IMG/VR virus record: IMGVR_UViG_3300028045_000001
Span: 175,961 to 239,960 of that record
Length of the DNA: 64,000 nt
Strand: one strand, 5' to 3'
Source: a virus
The notes under the pieces are model-generated. The model was not told the DNA's origin. It saw nothing but the letters and a program-made list of their open reading frames with translations, and ran no database searches. The position numbers were made by a program, and so were the translations under genes. This document shows, piece after piece, positions 37,901 to 47,485 of the stretch; the stretch's first letter is position 1, and every line of letters begins with the position of its first letter.

Positions 37901-40072
37901 AGCGATTGGGCGATCGGTAGTTGCGAAGTGAACAGGCAACCTGCCCCACCAATAAGCCTATCGGTTCCAAGCAACTCTCCAATTGACACTGTTGGTTTAG
38001 TGGAACTGACTATAGTGCCGCCTTCTGTCGCTAGTGACATTAGCAACTATGTTATCGAACGATCTACTCAATCAACCTTCGATCCATCGGATACAGTTGA
38101 AGTGTATTCTGGTTCTGGACTCAATCCAACCATCACTGAAACCATGCCAGGCACATATTGGTACCGAGTTAGAGCCATAGGATTAGATCCAGCTACTTGG
38201 GATCCGAGTCCTTGGACAGTTGGCGGTAGTTGCGAGGTAGAAATAAAAGTTGCAAAACCAAGTTCATTAACTGTGCCTGAAACTAACGACGACGGATCGC
38301 CGGTCTTAAATATAGTTGCATCTAGTTCCAATGTAACTTATGTGGTAAACCGCGCAAGAGCATCGAATTTTTCAGATGCAACTGAAATTTATAGGGGAGG
38401 GGGATTAGTTGTCATTGGCGGATCCAACTTGAATCCAGGTACTTACTACTACCAAGTCCGAGCTATTAGGAATAATTGGAAAGACAGTGACTGGACTAAT
38501 TCACATATCTCATGTGTGGTGAGTAGGACTGTCGTCAACCCAACGGGATTAACCGTGCCGCCAAACAGCGCTGGAGGAAATATAGCCTTGACAATAGGTG
38601 CATCTTCTACGCAAGGCTGCGTGTATGTCGTAGAAAGAGCCCTTAATCAAAGTTTTACACAGGGAAGACAGACTGTCTACACTGGCCAAACGCCATCCTG
38701 TTCGGCTCCTGTAGGAGGGGTTCCAAATAGGTATTATTTTAGAGTTAGGGGAATTAAAACGAACAATTGGAAAAGTAGTGCTTGGGTACCTGGCAATACC
38801 TCTTGCTTGATTACACCAAAGTTGAGAAATCCAACATATTTATCTATACCGCCAAGGTCTGTAAAGGACGCTCTTATGCCGGTAGTTATAGGGGCATCTC
38901 CAGATGCACCAGATTATTATGGAATATACATGTCCCGCTACAGTGACATGGCTAATCAATATCAAGTGTATCAAGGCCCTGCTCAAAATCCTAAAATTAC
39001 TATAGGTTCAGTTATTGGGGCATCGTATTTTCGAGTTAAAGCGTTTAAATCACAATGGGCCAGTAGCGATTATGTGGGAGGCAATAGGCCGACCAATAGC
39101 CTACGATATGGCGACGATGGTATGTTTACGGGAGGAACACAAGATAATGCTTATTTAGATAGTGCCCATAACGTAAAGATATCTACCGGCGCTATATCTT
39201 TTAATAGCGGCAACGTCACCAAGAGATCATATCATGGCATGGCATCCGACAGTCACAATGATAATTACATAGTACACGCAGGCCGCAAAGGACCAGATAG
39301 TGGAGACTTGCTCCAAAGTTCTGTCTATGGCAATGTATCGACAAGTAGTGTTGCAACAGTAGGAGGTGTTATTTCAACATGTCGCCTTTCCCTTTATTTA
39401 GATAATGACGTTGAAGGCCAATATGTTGTACTTGGTGGCTATAAGTCCAGTGGCAATAGGGATGTCTTAAAGGGCCACATATCCACTAGGCAAGAGACAC
39501 TTTCTGCGGTCGGCGACAATACTGCCGTATATGGTTCTGTTGGAGGAAATAAGGAGGATGTAGGATTCTTTATCCCGGGAGCATTCTCTTGGACCAGTTC
39601 CGGTAACTATCGAAGAAGCGTATTGGATGCGAGTGCGCATTTCATTATTTCTACTGAAGTAAGAAGTGAAACCACTGAAAGTATTTCTACAAGACACTTC
39701 TCTAGTTCCGTAGATAATAATAGTGGCGATACCATGATAGTTGTCAATGGGAGAAGATACCTTAAGTGGACAATATACGGGCCGAACAATAGATTGCGCT
39801 CTTATTACTACGAGGATGATATTACTTCAAATGATAAATATATCATGTCGACTGGAGTGCTATCTATGGGCGTCAGCGATTTATCAGAACCTTATGGGAT
39901 CGGCGGCTGTCAAAGCGGAGCAAATAACTCTATTAATTCCGAAGGGGTCATAATGGGAGGTAATGCCTCTGTAACAAAAATAACAATTGACACAAATGCT
40001 ACAGCCACAGATATTGGTTCTTTGCCAAATCCAAATGTGCTCATGAATCCTGCCGCAACCAGCAATGGGTAA
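34979..40072 (+). CDS. Adhesin-array protein 3: 11 FN3-like repeats plus kelch-like domain
   Basis: 1697 residues, the largest in the array. Order: an N-terminal module starting MSDKKIIIGDKTISDIS shared with 44805, 47486 and 47664; coiled-coil region; the FYP module (KFYPIVWPF about 154; FLRGN about 253); then 11 fibronectin-III-like domains of about 90 residues (about 325-1370). Each FN3-like domain has a YYFRVKA-type G strand and a DSDW motif. Kelch-like STG...SNG...GG repeats finish the chain (about 1380-1697). The FN3 stack gives a long extensible arm with a propeller tip, as in a long tail fibre. GGGAG lies about 13 nt before the ATG. Confidence 0.72.
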   Translation: MSDKKIIIGDKTISDISDDISISNSDSTILASGKAYDSVYKELTSIIQGTKQGQITALNQRLIEALDALQEIIDENNDSLFDIQDDDLSALRTVLERGNLIRADIVNSGIQYELTETGHDVNEYAIDCLEQFVAGLITDTGHSAIVTVGGDATKFYPIVWPFPTGYVGTVRIERDNTLPTGHSDLSMSLFFKCYGFGSGVDVNESHEFRITDFTEANGISLRLASQDVFNTPSGLDPVKHGTYSCPIGNCVFLRGNTQYKITCSDVAILAAIQVSADNVVSNSLHEINGYTYNVSCIDESIITNIISDERLKWLFRQQHVINTNKVNAVTGMNVPVDSTTGNYSITWGTTSTADAEYVLEQATDSNFSDTVELYSGPNRQLEFIDHGPGIFYYRVKAIKSGLAGSDWVVGSDTCSVVKYLSRPTGLTVPEMSTNDGEFTANWAGTLPVNAEYVLEYALQHQYLDAVSIYQGTDTSKQFVHLELPQDRYYFRVKIIKENYTDSSYFGGTTCLVIIVAHAPDSVSVPDENESGSFTTTWAPTTTADGSYILERATESDFSDATQFPITTNQYDNIDLLTDTYYFRVKTVCVGMTDSDWVESIPCVVTRTIVKPSEFIVPSDNSTGDFMVRWTRSPESDVTYIVQYSNDSDFGDDAIVEIQTTGTTHSYTDIYPDVLYFRIKAIKDNMYDSPWEGGSTSITVTRTVETPMDIVVPSDNSDGTYTISWTATETPEVMYTLEEFTDSDSPDSTVTRSIDCTDAFFTFLEQVPGTYYYRVRASKEPDWYHSDWGTGETGCEVERTVELPSLTVPPNDHDGDGVFNIVIGPSETAGASYVIEVTATDGFSDEINVAAGSSLTIAMLDLDPDIYSFKIMATKPEWENSDWVDGSDPCDVRRIIEPPTNFIVTDSNLTGDLTVAWTASPEEDVAYVLQRATDDLFPTESTLEVQVTGTSYSYTDVQPGEHYFRVKATKSEWRDSDWAIGSCEVNRQPAPPISLSVPSNSPIDTVGLVELTIVPPSVASDISNYVIERSTQSTFDPSDTVEVYSGSGLNPTITETMPGTYWYRVRAIGLDPATWDPSPWTVGGSCEVEIKVAKPSSLTVPETNDDGSPVLNIVASSSNVTYVVNRARASNFSDATEIYRGGGLVVIGGSNLNPGTYYYQVRAIRNNWKDSDWTNSHISCVVSRTVVNPTGLTVPPNSAGGNIALTIGASSTQGCVYVVERALNQSFTQGRQTVYTGQTPSCSAPVGGVPNRYYFRVRGIKTNNWKSSAWVPGNTSCLITPKLRNPTYLSIPPRSVKDALMPVVIGASPDAPDYYGIYMSRYSDMANQYQVYQGPAQNPKITIGSVIGASYFRVKAFKSQWASSDYVGGNRPTNSLRYGDDGMFTGGTQDNAYLDSAHNVKISTGAISFNSGNVTKRSYHGMASDSHNDNYIVHAGRKGPDSGDLLQSSVYGNVSTSSVATVGGVISTCRLSLYLDNDVEGQYVVLGGYKSSGNRDVLKGHISTRQETLSAVGDNTAVYGSVGGNKEDVGFFIPGAFSWTSSGNYRRSVLDASAHFIISTEVRSETTESISTRHFSSSVDNNSGDTMIVVNGRRYLKWTIYGPNNRLRSYYYEDDITSNDKYIMSTGVLSMGVSDLSEPYGIGGCQSGANNSINSEGVIMGGNASVTKITIDTNATATDIGSLPNPNVLMNPAATSNG

Positions 40073-40111
40073 TCGGTACAACTGTATTTAAAGTTAAATT
40101 ATTTTTACATC

Positions 40112-40145
40112 ATGAGGAAGTTCTCCTGTAGGAGAACTTCCTCAT
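40112..40145 (+). terminator. 16-bp inverted repeat
   Basis: Perfect 16-bp stem, 2-nt loop, 40 nt after the stop of the 1697-residue gene, no T-tract. Confidence 0.55.
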
Positions 40146-40161
40146 TAATAATGTTTTAAGA

Positions 40162-40171
40162 TATTATATAC
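40162..40171 (+). promoter_or_regulatory. Promoter-like TATTATATAC
   Basis: It lies 16 nt after the hairpin and 41 nt before ATG 40212. Confidence 0.5.
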
Positions 40172-40211
40172 AACTAATTCAATATTATTAAGTTATCTAT
40201 GAGGTGAGATT

Positions 40212-42950
40212 ATGAGTGGCAACACTACTGTAGATGTACCAGTCACGGACGATGACATGGCTGAAAAAGCATGGTTAGAGAACAGAATGGAGGATGAATT
40301 CAACGAAATGAATTCCAATACTTCTGAACTTGAAGCATTTAAAAATGAAGGCAACATTGTAAAGCAGAATATATTCAACAACCAAGTGCTGATCGATAAA
40401 GAAAATGCAGAATTAGAATTGAATCTATCGAAGCAGGCACAGAACTTAACTGACCATGCAATTCGATTGGAAAATATCCAAGACGAATTGGCAGAGCTAA
40501 AGTCTGGAGTTAACTATACCTTAACTTTTACTATGGGTGGGAACTTAAATCAATTTTTTCCAATGGCATGGGCCATAACTTATGACGCTATAGTTAGAGT
40601 CATTCTATCAAGAGGATCTGATCAAAATACTGAATTGTTTACTGGCGACGCTATCCCTCCGGGAGTATACTTTGATTTGATTCAAAAGTTTGACAATGCT
40701 GCAACAAACAAAGTCGGTTTTTTTAGAGTCAATACAGATCGGTATACGGGGCAAGCATGTGTGAAAATACCAAGTGATAAGTTACTTTCCACACTAACTG
40801 AAAATGGCAACCTTAGTACCTATGATTATCAGAATACCGGATACAGTGGATTTTGGTTACGTGGGGCACTCACCTACACTGTTGCCACCAATGATCCAGA
40901 CGTCATGCTCGATTTACAAAACTGTATTGATAAGAGCAACGAGAGTGATCCAATTTATAACTGGGATGATAACAAGCCACAGGCGCTGCCACCTACTAAT
41001 TTTCAAGTACCTGATACAAGCACATCTGGTACCATCCTATTGTCCTGGCTCGCATCCGATTCCCCGTTAGCTTCATACATTGTGGAGGAATCAAAGCTCC
41101 CAGATTTTCACACGTCAGAGATAGTATATACTGGGGATGATGCTTCCATAGAGTTAGAGTATATGGAGCCCGGTACATACCACTACCGGGTCAGAGCAAC
41201 CAAATCACAATATGGCGACAGCCCCTGGGTTGGATCCACAGAATGTGTTGTTACGAGGACTACGGAGATCCCGGATACAATCTATGTGCCAAGTACTAAT
41301 GATGATGGGGACTTAGTTGTGTCCTGGACTACTTCCGAAACCCCACATGCGTCATACACATTAGAAGAAGATACCGATCCATTGTTTAGTGATCCTACCC
41401 AATTATATATTGGTTCTGATACGACCCACTCTATAGTCAACCAATTAGAAGGAGTGTATCACTATAGGGTCAAATCAATTCGCTCTGGGTATGCGGATAG
41501 TGATTGGGTAGAAGCAACAAATTCACTTTCCGTAACTAAGAATATGAGTCCAATTGATGGTATGGATATACCGACAACCTCCTCTGGAATATACATTGTG
41601 ACATGGAGCGCCCTATCTAATCCGACTTCCGATATAATCTACACCATAGAAGAGGCGACGAATGTAGGGTTCACTGAGAACCTCATATCGCGGATCACTG
41701 CGGATACATTTGCGAACTTCGACCACGATGAATTAGAACTCGGGGCGTTCTATTACCGAGTAAAGGCATCTAAAGTTGGATGGAATGATACCGGTTGGAC
41801 AGAAGGATCAAATGCCTGCATCATATCAAAAACTGTGGAGCCACTGAGTGATCTTGTGATCCCAACTTATAATGAGACCGGTGAATTTACAATAAGTTGG
41901 GCACCCTCCCCAACTGAGAATATAATATACGAAATACAGGAAGCAATCGATATAGACTTTAGCAATGCCCAGTCTATCGCACTTCAAACTGGACTGTCAG
42001 TTGAACTCACTGGCAAAGTTGAGGGAGAGTATTACTATAGGGTTAGAGGAATAAGAACTAACTTTACGTCGAGCGCGTGGACACTCGGGGAGAATCCGTG
42101 CTTTGTACGAAGAGTCGTACCTACTCCATATTTCACCGAATATCCAGAGACAAGTGAATCTGGCAATTATTCCATCTCTTGGGATGACATGTTGCCAGGA
42201 TGTACATACACTTTACAGGAATCTACTTCTGGGGAGCTGTCTGACTTTAACACAATATTTATTGGCACCGCCCGTACCTATCACATAGAGGCTCAAGATC
42301 CTGGAGAATACTACTACCGAATCAAGGCCTCGAGAGATCCGCTCAATGATAGTGATTGGCAAGCATATCAAGCTGCAGTGAATGTGTCAAGAGTTACTCT
42401 CAAGGCATCCAATGTCATTGTGCCAGTCAATAATGGAACTGGGGACTACGGCATAACGTGGGATGCCTCAGAAACAGCTGGTGTTACCTATGAACTACAA
42501 GAATCCACTTCCGTTGATTTTTCGACTGTAGCAGTGATATACGTGGGTAGCAATACTACAACTTCCATATCGGATAAAGCGCCTGGCACGTACTATTATC
42601 GAGTCAGAACACTTAAGAGTGGATGGGTATCTTCATATTCTGAAAGTGTGGATGGCTGTCAAGTTATACGAACCACTGATCCAGCGGGAGAGATCTCCAT
42701 TACAGCTACTGGCACTAAAATTGATATAGACTGGCCTAACTCTGAAACATCAGATGTAACCTATGGGGTCAACGTGGTGTGGTCCGGGGAAACAACTGGG
42801 CACTATTATAGCGTAAGTAGTTTGACATCGTCCATCCTAAGCATCGACGCATCCAATTGGGAAGCAGGCCAATATACATTTAATGTTACTGTCGATAAGC
42901 CGGGCTGGTTTAGTTCGAACACGTACAGTGCACCTTATACATGGTCGTAA
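40212..42950 (+). CDS. Adhesin-array protein 4: FYP-type module plus seven FN3-like repeats
   Basis: 912 residues, GAGGTGAG upstream. The first 100 residues are acidic and helical. The module is recognisable but altered (QFFPMAW about 114; WLRGA about 215). Seven FN3-like domains of about 90 residues then run to the C-terminus, most with YYYRVRA and DSDW motifs, the last more diverged. Unlike protein 3 there is no kelch-like tip. Domains resemble those of protein 3 closely enough to suggest exchange between the two genes. Confidence 0.7.
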   Translation: MSGNTTVDVPVTDDDMAEKAWLENRMEDEFNEMNSNTSELEAFKNEGNIVKQNIFNNQVLIDKENAELELNLSKQAQNLTDHAIRLENIQDELAELKSGVNYTLTFTMGGNLNQFFPMAWAITYDAIVRVILSRGSDQNTELFTGDAIPPGVYFDLIQKFDNAATNKVGFFRVNTDRYTGQACVKIPSDKLLSTLTENGNLSTYDYQNTGYSGFWLRGALTYTVATNDPDVMLDLQNCIDKSNESDPIYNWDDNKPQALPPTNFQVPDTSTSGTILLSWLASDSPLASYIVEESKLPDFHTSEIVYTGDDASIELEYMEPGTYHYRVRATKSQYGDSPWVGSTECVVTRTTEIPDTIYVPSTNDDGDLVVSWTTSETPHASYTLEEDTDPLFSDPTQLYIGSDTTHSIVNQLEGVYHYRVKSIRSGYADSDWVEATNSLSVTKNMSPIDGMDIPTTSSGIYIVTWSALSNPTSDIIYTIEEATNVGFTENLISRITADTFANFDHDELELGAFYYRVKASKVGWNDTGWTEGSNACIISKTVEPLSDLVIPTYNETGEFTISWAPSPTENIIYEIQEAIDIDFSNAQSIALQTGLSVELTGKVEGEYYYRVRGIRTNFTSSAWTLGENPCFVRRVVPTPYFTEYPETSESGNYSISWDDMLPGCTYTLQESTSGELSDFNTIFIGTARTYHIEAQDPGEYYYRIKASRDPLNDSDWQAYQAAVNVSRVTLKASNVIVPVNNGTGDYGITWDASETAGVTYELQESTSVDFSTVAVIYVGSNTTTSISDKAPGTYYYRVRTLKSGWVSSYSESVDGCQVIRTTDPAGEISITATGTKIDIDWPNSETSDVTYGVNVVWSGETTGHYYSVSSLTSSILSIDASNWEAGQYTFNVTVDKPGWFSSNTYSAPYTWS

Positions 42951-42962
42951 TAAAAAGCAAGC

Positions 42963-42996
42963 CATATGTCCCTTCTCATATGAGAAGGGACATATG
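42963..42996 (+). terminator. Perfect 34-bp palindrome
   Basis: Fully self-complementary, 12 nt after the preceding stop codon, no T-tract. Confidence 0.55.
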
Positions 42997-42998
42997 AA

Positions 42999-43008
42999 TA
43001 TTATATAA
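42999..43008 (+). promoter_or_regulatory. Promoter-like TATTATATAA
   Basis: It begins 2 nt after the palindrome and ends 42 nt before ATG 43050. Confidence 0.5.
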
Positions 43009-43049
43009 CTAAAAAAAGACAAATCCTTAAAATAAGAGAAGGTGAGAGT

Positions 43050-43871
43050 ATGGCTAATGGCGATGTAACTGATGCGCAGATGGATATGAAGGACGAACTC
43101 GAGGATACAAAACTCGGGCAGGATATTTCGATAGAGTATACTGTCCAGAGAGTCGATAGTCTTAACGCGGACGTCCCAACTAAAATCGAAGGTGTGTCCG
43201 ACATAGTCAATTCTACAAATGCAAGCATTATAAATTTGGAAGCGACCTTTAATAACTATACCACTAATTATTTAAATCGCATCAATAGATTACCTATAAT
43301 CCAGACCGCGTACGATAATTACGAACACAGACTATGGCGATTAACTTTCCTACTGCACGGGACTATTTCTAACTTCTATCCTATTCGCCTCAAGCTCAAT
43401 GGTGATGTGCTAAAAAAATTCTCTATATATAGGAATAAAAATCAGGAGACAGCAGCATTCGTGGCATTGGGTATACCAAGTGGCGGAGTCCGACTAAACG
43501 CACATACTATTGGAAACAGTAACTCAGACGGAAATAGAGTTTTTAGGATTTTAAATTATGAGGAAGAGGGGTCTAAGTGCATCGGGGCGATAGGGTTAGA
43601 TTTATATGGATCAGTATCTGGAGAAGACCCAGGTTATGATTGTAACTCTCATGCTGGGCTATATTTACGAGGTGGGATAAGCTACACTCTTGAAACCAAT
43701 GATCGGGAACTGATGAATGATCTTCAGGATTTTTTGGAGTACGCCGGATCTACTGATCCATGGATAATTGGGGACTTTATAGCAACAGCACTAACCCTTG
43801 AAGAAATTTCTTTACTGGATAATGACCCGAGATTAAATCTTAACTACCTTGAGGGCAGGGGTGGGATATAA
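43050..43871 (+). CDS. Adhesin-array protein 5 (FYP/YLRGG module)
   Basis: 273 residues, GAAGGTGAG before ATG 43050. Acidic helical stalk, then the module with NFYPIRLKL (about 108), IYRNKNQE, and LYLRGGISYTLE (about 205). It lacks accessory domains. The IYRNKN motif is shared with protein 1, and RGGISYT with protein 6, so this is one of the canonical copies. Confidence 0.65.
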   Translation: MANGDVTDAQMDMKDELEDTKLGQDISIEYTVQRVDSLNADVPTKIEGVSDIVNSTNASIINLEATFNNYTTNYLNRINRLPIIQTAYDNYEHRLWRLTFLLHGTISNFYPIRLKLNGDVLKKFSIYRNKNQETAAFVALGIPSGGVRLNAHTIGNSNSDGNRVFRILNYEEEGSKCIGAIGLDLYGSVSGEDPGYDCNSHAGLYLRGGISYTLETNDRELMNDLQDFLEYAGSTDPWIIGDFIATALTLEEISLLDNDPRLNLNYLEGRGGI

Positions 43872-43909
43872 GCCTTATATCCTTATTTGAACAACGAAGG
43901 AATAAAATC

Positions 43910-44692
43910 ATGACAGAGTTCGCAACTGATGTACAAATGACTTTAAAGCAGTCTACGGATGCGCAACGTGAAGAACAACATCCAACAATAATTGCAAACC
44001 GTGAGGTCATTAACGAGATAGACACGGTCTCCTTTATAATAGGAAAAGTAAATGTTGTCAACCTTGTTGATGACCGAGTCACCGTAACCGAAGAAACCCT
44101 ACAAGCATTGATTGATAACTATGCTGTAGATTATTCTGATTATCGATCAAAATTAAATTCATTCAAGACTTCTGATATGGGATTGATAGAATATAAGTTC
44201 ACTATGTTCGGAGACATAAATAATTTTTATCCACTCCCATTTAAATTTAACAGCGACATAGTTAAACGGTTTTCTATATACAGAGGGATTCATGATGACT
44301 CATCTACATTCACCGCAAATGGGAAACAGCCCAGTGGAGGACTGATCCAACTAACTGGCTCTAATGCCATATTTAGAATAAATGCCTACTCTAACGTTGG
44401 AGACATATGCATGCAGCTCCTTAATCAGCGACTGTACTCCTCATACAATGGGGACCCTGAGACATTTAGTTGTAGCGAGACTAATGGGGTGTACCTTAGG
44501 GGAGGAATAAGTTACACAATAGTTGCCGATTCATTTAGCATGATCTCAGACATAACTGCCCACATATCCATGGGACTCCAACCGAATTGGGCATGGGGAC
44601 TACATGTGGCAGAATCTATACCTGACACCAACATAGAAAGTATAGAACAATCTAATGTATATGAGAATGACAATCATCTGGAAGGCAGGTAA
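43910..44692 (+). CDS. Adhesin-array protein 6 (FYP/YLRGG module)
   Basis: 260 residues, AAGGAATAAA before ATG 43910. Helical N-terminus of about 90 residues, NFYPLPFKF (about 106), FSIYRG and VYLRGGISYTI (about 195). Ends with a short tail after the module. Cotranscribed with protein 5 (38-nt gap). A 42-bp palindrome follows. Confidence 0.65.
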   Translation: MTEFATDVQMTLKQSTDAQREEQHPTIIANREVINEIDTVSFIIGKVNVVNLVDDRVTVTEETLQALIDNYAVDYSDYRSKLNSFKTSDMGLIEYKFTMFGDINNFYPLPFKFNSDIVKRFSIYRGIHDDSSTFTANGKQPSGGLIQLTGSNAIFRINAYSNVGDICMQLLNQRLYSSYNGDPETFSCSETNGVYLRGGISYTIVADSFSMISDITAHISMGLQPNWAWGLHVAESIPDTNIESIEQSNVYENDNHLEGR

Positions 44693-44710
44693 TACCTCCA
44701 CATAATATAC

Positions 44711-44752
44711 TTCTATGGCCCACTCCTTTTATAAAAGGAGTGGGCCATAGAA
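44711..44752 (+). terminator. Perfect 42-bp palindrome
   Basis: The longest uninterrupted palindrome in the window, 18 nt after the stop codon, with no T-tract. Confidence 0.58.
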
Positions 44753-44762
44753 TACTATAGGC

Positions 44763-44772
44763 TATTATATAA
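44763..44772 (+). promoter_or_regulatory. Promoter-like TATTATATAA
   Basis: It ends 33 nt before ATG 44805 and begins 11 nt after the palindrome. Confidence 0.5.
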
Positions 44773-44804
44773 CTAAACAAACTTTTCATTACAGGTGATA
44801 AACT

Positions 44805-46664
44805 ATGTCTGATAAAAATGTACTGATAGAAGATAAAATAATAAAGGGTATATCGGACGAATGTCCAGAAACGGATGGGTCAGAAAATATACTGGTATCT
44901 ACAAAAGGACTGTACGATCTAAGGCAAGAACTGTTGGCCCAAATTATAGCGGCCGATGGTAACATAATTGAAGTGGTTAACAACGAACTAATAGTTGCCT
45001 TGACTAAACAACTAGGAATCATAAACTCTAATTCCCAGCTAATAGCTGAGATAGATACCATCATTGACACAGGCTTCGATGACATAGAGAACTCGGTTTC
45101 AGTCATAGAAGGAGAGGTGACTACAGTAAATGAGAATATGATTGAGTTAGAAGAGAAAAGTGCACAGTCCACTACTAATTTAAATAATCTAAATTCGGCC
45201 CTGGCCCGTATGGAAGTTCGCGATTTTGTCAGCATAACAATAGATGGCGATGATGACAAATTTTATCCGGTATACTGGAAATTTGACAATCACGAACCCT
45301 GCACTATAGTCATCAAAAGGGACGGTGCTGGGGAAAGTAACAGGGGAGTATATATAGAACTGGTCGGTATTGGAGGTAACGTCAAAGAAGAGTATGCCAG
45401 ATCATTATTCATAAAAGAGTTCACCGATAAGGGCGGGATCAGTGCAAAATTATTAAGTTTAAATATGTACTCATTTGAGGGCACCGGCAATCAGGGAAAC
45501 TCTGATTTTATAGCACATTGTGCAAGTGGACTGTATCTTAGGGGTGCGGCAACATATCAATTATATTGTGAGCTACAGTCAATACGAGTCGCTATACAAA
45601 GCCAAGTTATGGATGGGGTAGCTAGTGTAAAATCTGTAAGTGAGAACAGTCGAACGTACATGATGATCCCCATATCTGAATCTGACATGGTGGCGCTACC
45701 ATCTGATCCAGCACTGCGATTTGAAAATTCCATAAACAAATACATCATGCCTGGCGACATAGCGGTTCACCATGGTGGACAATATACATTTAACTCTGAT
45801 TTAACTCAAACAAATAGTATCCACCAATCATCTGTGTCTACTGGCGCTGCTGCTGTCATCACAGGAACCTTGCCGATTGCTTTATGGGGCATGGTGGCAA
45901 CATCAAATAGTTCCGGAGACATTGCACTCTCCGCAAGCGGTGAATCGGACATAACTTCCTTCGCATTTAAATATAAGTCCATTATATCTACTGGTGGAGA
46001 TGCCATACCTCTGATTTCTTTGGCTAACCCACAAAAAAACATGGCATCAACTTCCAATGGGTATAAGGACATGGCCTGCTTCATTGGAGGTGGGTCCGAT
46101 GGAAACTATTCAAGTTCCATTGAAAAAAATATAATTTCAACGGATGTCGTTGTGACAACTACGCCACAGATGGCAGTAGCAACTGGGAATAGTGGCGCAA
46201 CCTCTAACTTGATCTACGATACTGGAATATTGGTAGGTGGACAAGTTGACAACGGTAACAGTATGGCAGTGTTGACCGACGCCATACATCAATTTGTTGT
46301 ATCCAATGATGTAGATTCCATTGTAACAGGCGCACTAAATATATCCTGCGACGGTGGGCGGCTTGTTTCAAATGGCATCGCTGATACTTGTCTGGATGTA
46401 GAGGGATCCCCCGTTGTAGAGTATGCTAGAACTATCATCATATCTACCGCAGCTAACTCCGTACTCTCCGGGAGCATAAATACATACGGTTATAAATCAG
46501 CATCCCAAGCATCGAATTCAGTTGGGGATAGGGCAGTCTACGCTGGTGGGGACGCATACACTGACACCATAAGACAGTATGTTATTTCCACCCCATCGTG
46601 CGCACTTGCACCAGGGGCACTAACAGAATCATTACGAGCTGCTGCCGGTACATCCAATGGATAG
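44805..46664 (+). CDS. Adhesin-array protein 7 (FYP/YLRGG module plus kelch-like repeats)
   Basis: 619 residues. It begins with the MSDKNVLIEDKIIKGIS module shared with proteins 3 and 9 and the orphan at 47486. A coiled-coil stretch (about 60-140), the FYP module (KFYPVYWKF about 152; LYLRGA about 244) and kelch-like ISTG...TSNG...GG repeats (about 320-619) follow. It has the same plan as protein 3 without the FN3 arm. AGGTGA precedes the ATG. Confidence 0.68.
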   Translation: MSDKNVLIEDKIIKGISDECPETDGSENILVSTKGLYDLRQELLAQIIAADGNIIEVVNNELIVALTKQLGIINSNSQLIAEIDTIIDTGFDDIENSVSVIEGEVTTVNENMIELEEKSAQSTTNLNNLNSALARMEVRDFVSITIDGDDDKFYPVYWKFDNHEPCTIVIKRDGAGESNRGVYIELVGIGGNVKEEYARSLFIKEFTDKGGISAKLLSLNMYSFEGTGNQGNSDFIAHCASGLYLRGAATYQLYCELQSIRVAIQSQVMDGVASVKSVSENSRTYMMIPISESDMVALPSDPALRFENSINKYIMPGDIAVHHGGQYTFNSDLTQTNSIHQSSVSTGAAAVITGTLPIALWGMVATSNSSGDIALSASGESDITSFAFKYKSIISTGGDAIPLISLANPQKNMASTSNGYKDMACFIGGGSDGNYSSSIEKNIISTDVVVTTTPQMAVATGNSGATSNLIYDTGILVGGQVDNGNSMAVLTDAIHQFVVSNDVDSIVTGALNISCDGGRLVSNGIADTCLDVEGSPVVEYARTIIISTAANSVLSGSINTYGYKSASQASNSVGDRAVYAGGDAYTDTIRQYVISTPSCALAPGALTESLRAAAGTSNG

Positions 46665-46711
46665 TGACAATATATAAATATATAAATGCATAGATGTATA
46701 GCGAGGTAACT

Positions 46712-47455
46712 ATGACGACACCAATGAAATTTAAAACGACATTGAAACAAGCTTTAATTTCATCTAAAGAGCTACATAGGAATAGCAAGAGATTATATAA
46801 AAAACATAGCTCGCTTCAAGGTAATCAGCGGGCCACATCTATTCAGTTGCGAACACAGAATGAACTGCACAAAAACTCTATCGATTTAATCAAGGCGAAG
46901 CTATCTTACGCTAAGTCAATGATCGATCGTATCGACTCAGATAAACTAAAGAATGCGGATGCCCTATCTTTTATAAGACCAAAGGAAGTTACTTTCATGG
47001 TGAGTGGAGATGAGAACACATTCTATCCAATCATGTGGGACTTTCCAAACGACACCGACTCCGTCATTATAATAGCACGTGATGCGAGTAATGTACACTG
47101 TAGTACTGCGCCTTCGCGTGTACCAAGATTGTTTTTCAGGATGGTGTCAGGATCGATTCCAATAGATGGAGTCCGTTACTGTGCGGATGTGGATATGTTT
47201 GTACAGGATGGGGATGAGGTATTATTACACCCCTCCAATCAAATGCTATCGTCACTAAATGATCCGAAAGCTGAGAAGCACCACCATTGTCCAACTAAGT
47301 GTGGGTGCTTTCTTAAGGGTGGCACAGAATACAGATTGCTTTATAGCACAAAGTCGGTAAAGGATCAAATATTGCACTGGGCCGAAAACACTGTCGATGA
47401 GACAATGCTCACTTCAGGCGACGATAAGTATTTTGTACATTCTATAGTTAGCTAA
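46712..47455 (+). CDS. Adhesin-array protein 8 (FYP/YLRGG module, basic stalk)
   Basis: 247 residues from ATG 46712 (GCGAGGT upstream; ATG 46694 is in frame without a site). The N-terminal stalk is strongly basic, unlike the acidic stalks of its neighbours. The module shows TFYPIMWDF (about 104) and FLKGGTEYRLL (about 200), with a His/Cys cluster just before it (HHHC...C.C) that could bind metal. Confidence 0.63.
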   Translation: MTTPMKFKTTLKQALISSKELHRNSKRLYKKHSSLQGNQRATSIQLRTQNELHKNSIDLIKAKLSYAKSMIDRIDSDKLKNADALSFIRPKEVTFMVSGDENTFYPIMWDFPNDTDSVIIIARDASNVHCSTAPSRVPRLFFRMVSGSIPIDGVRYCADVDMFVQDGDEVLLHPSNQMLSSLNDPKAEKHHHCPTKCGCFLKGGTEYRLLYSTKSVKDQILHWAENTVDETMLTSGDDKYFVHSIVS

Positions 47456-47485
47456 TATAAATCAACACATGAGGAAACTACTGTA

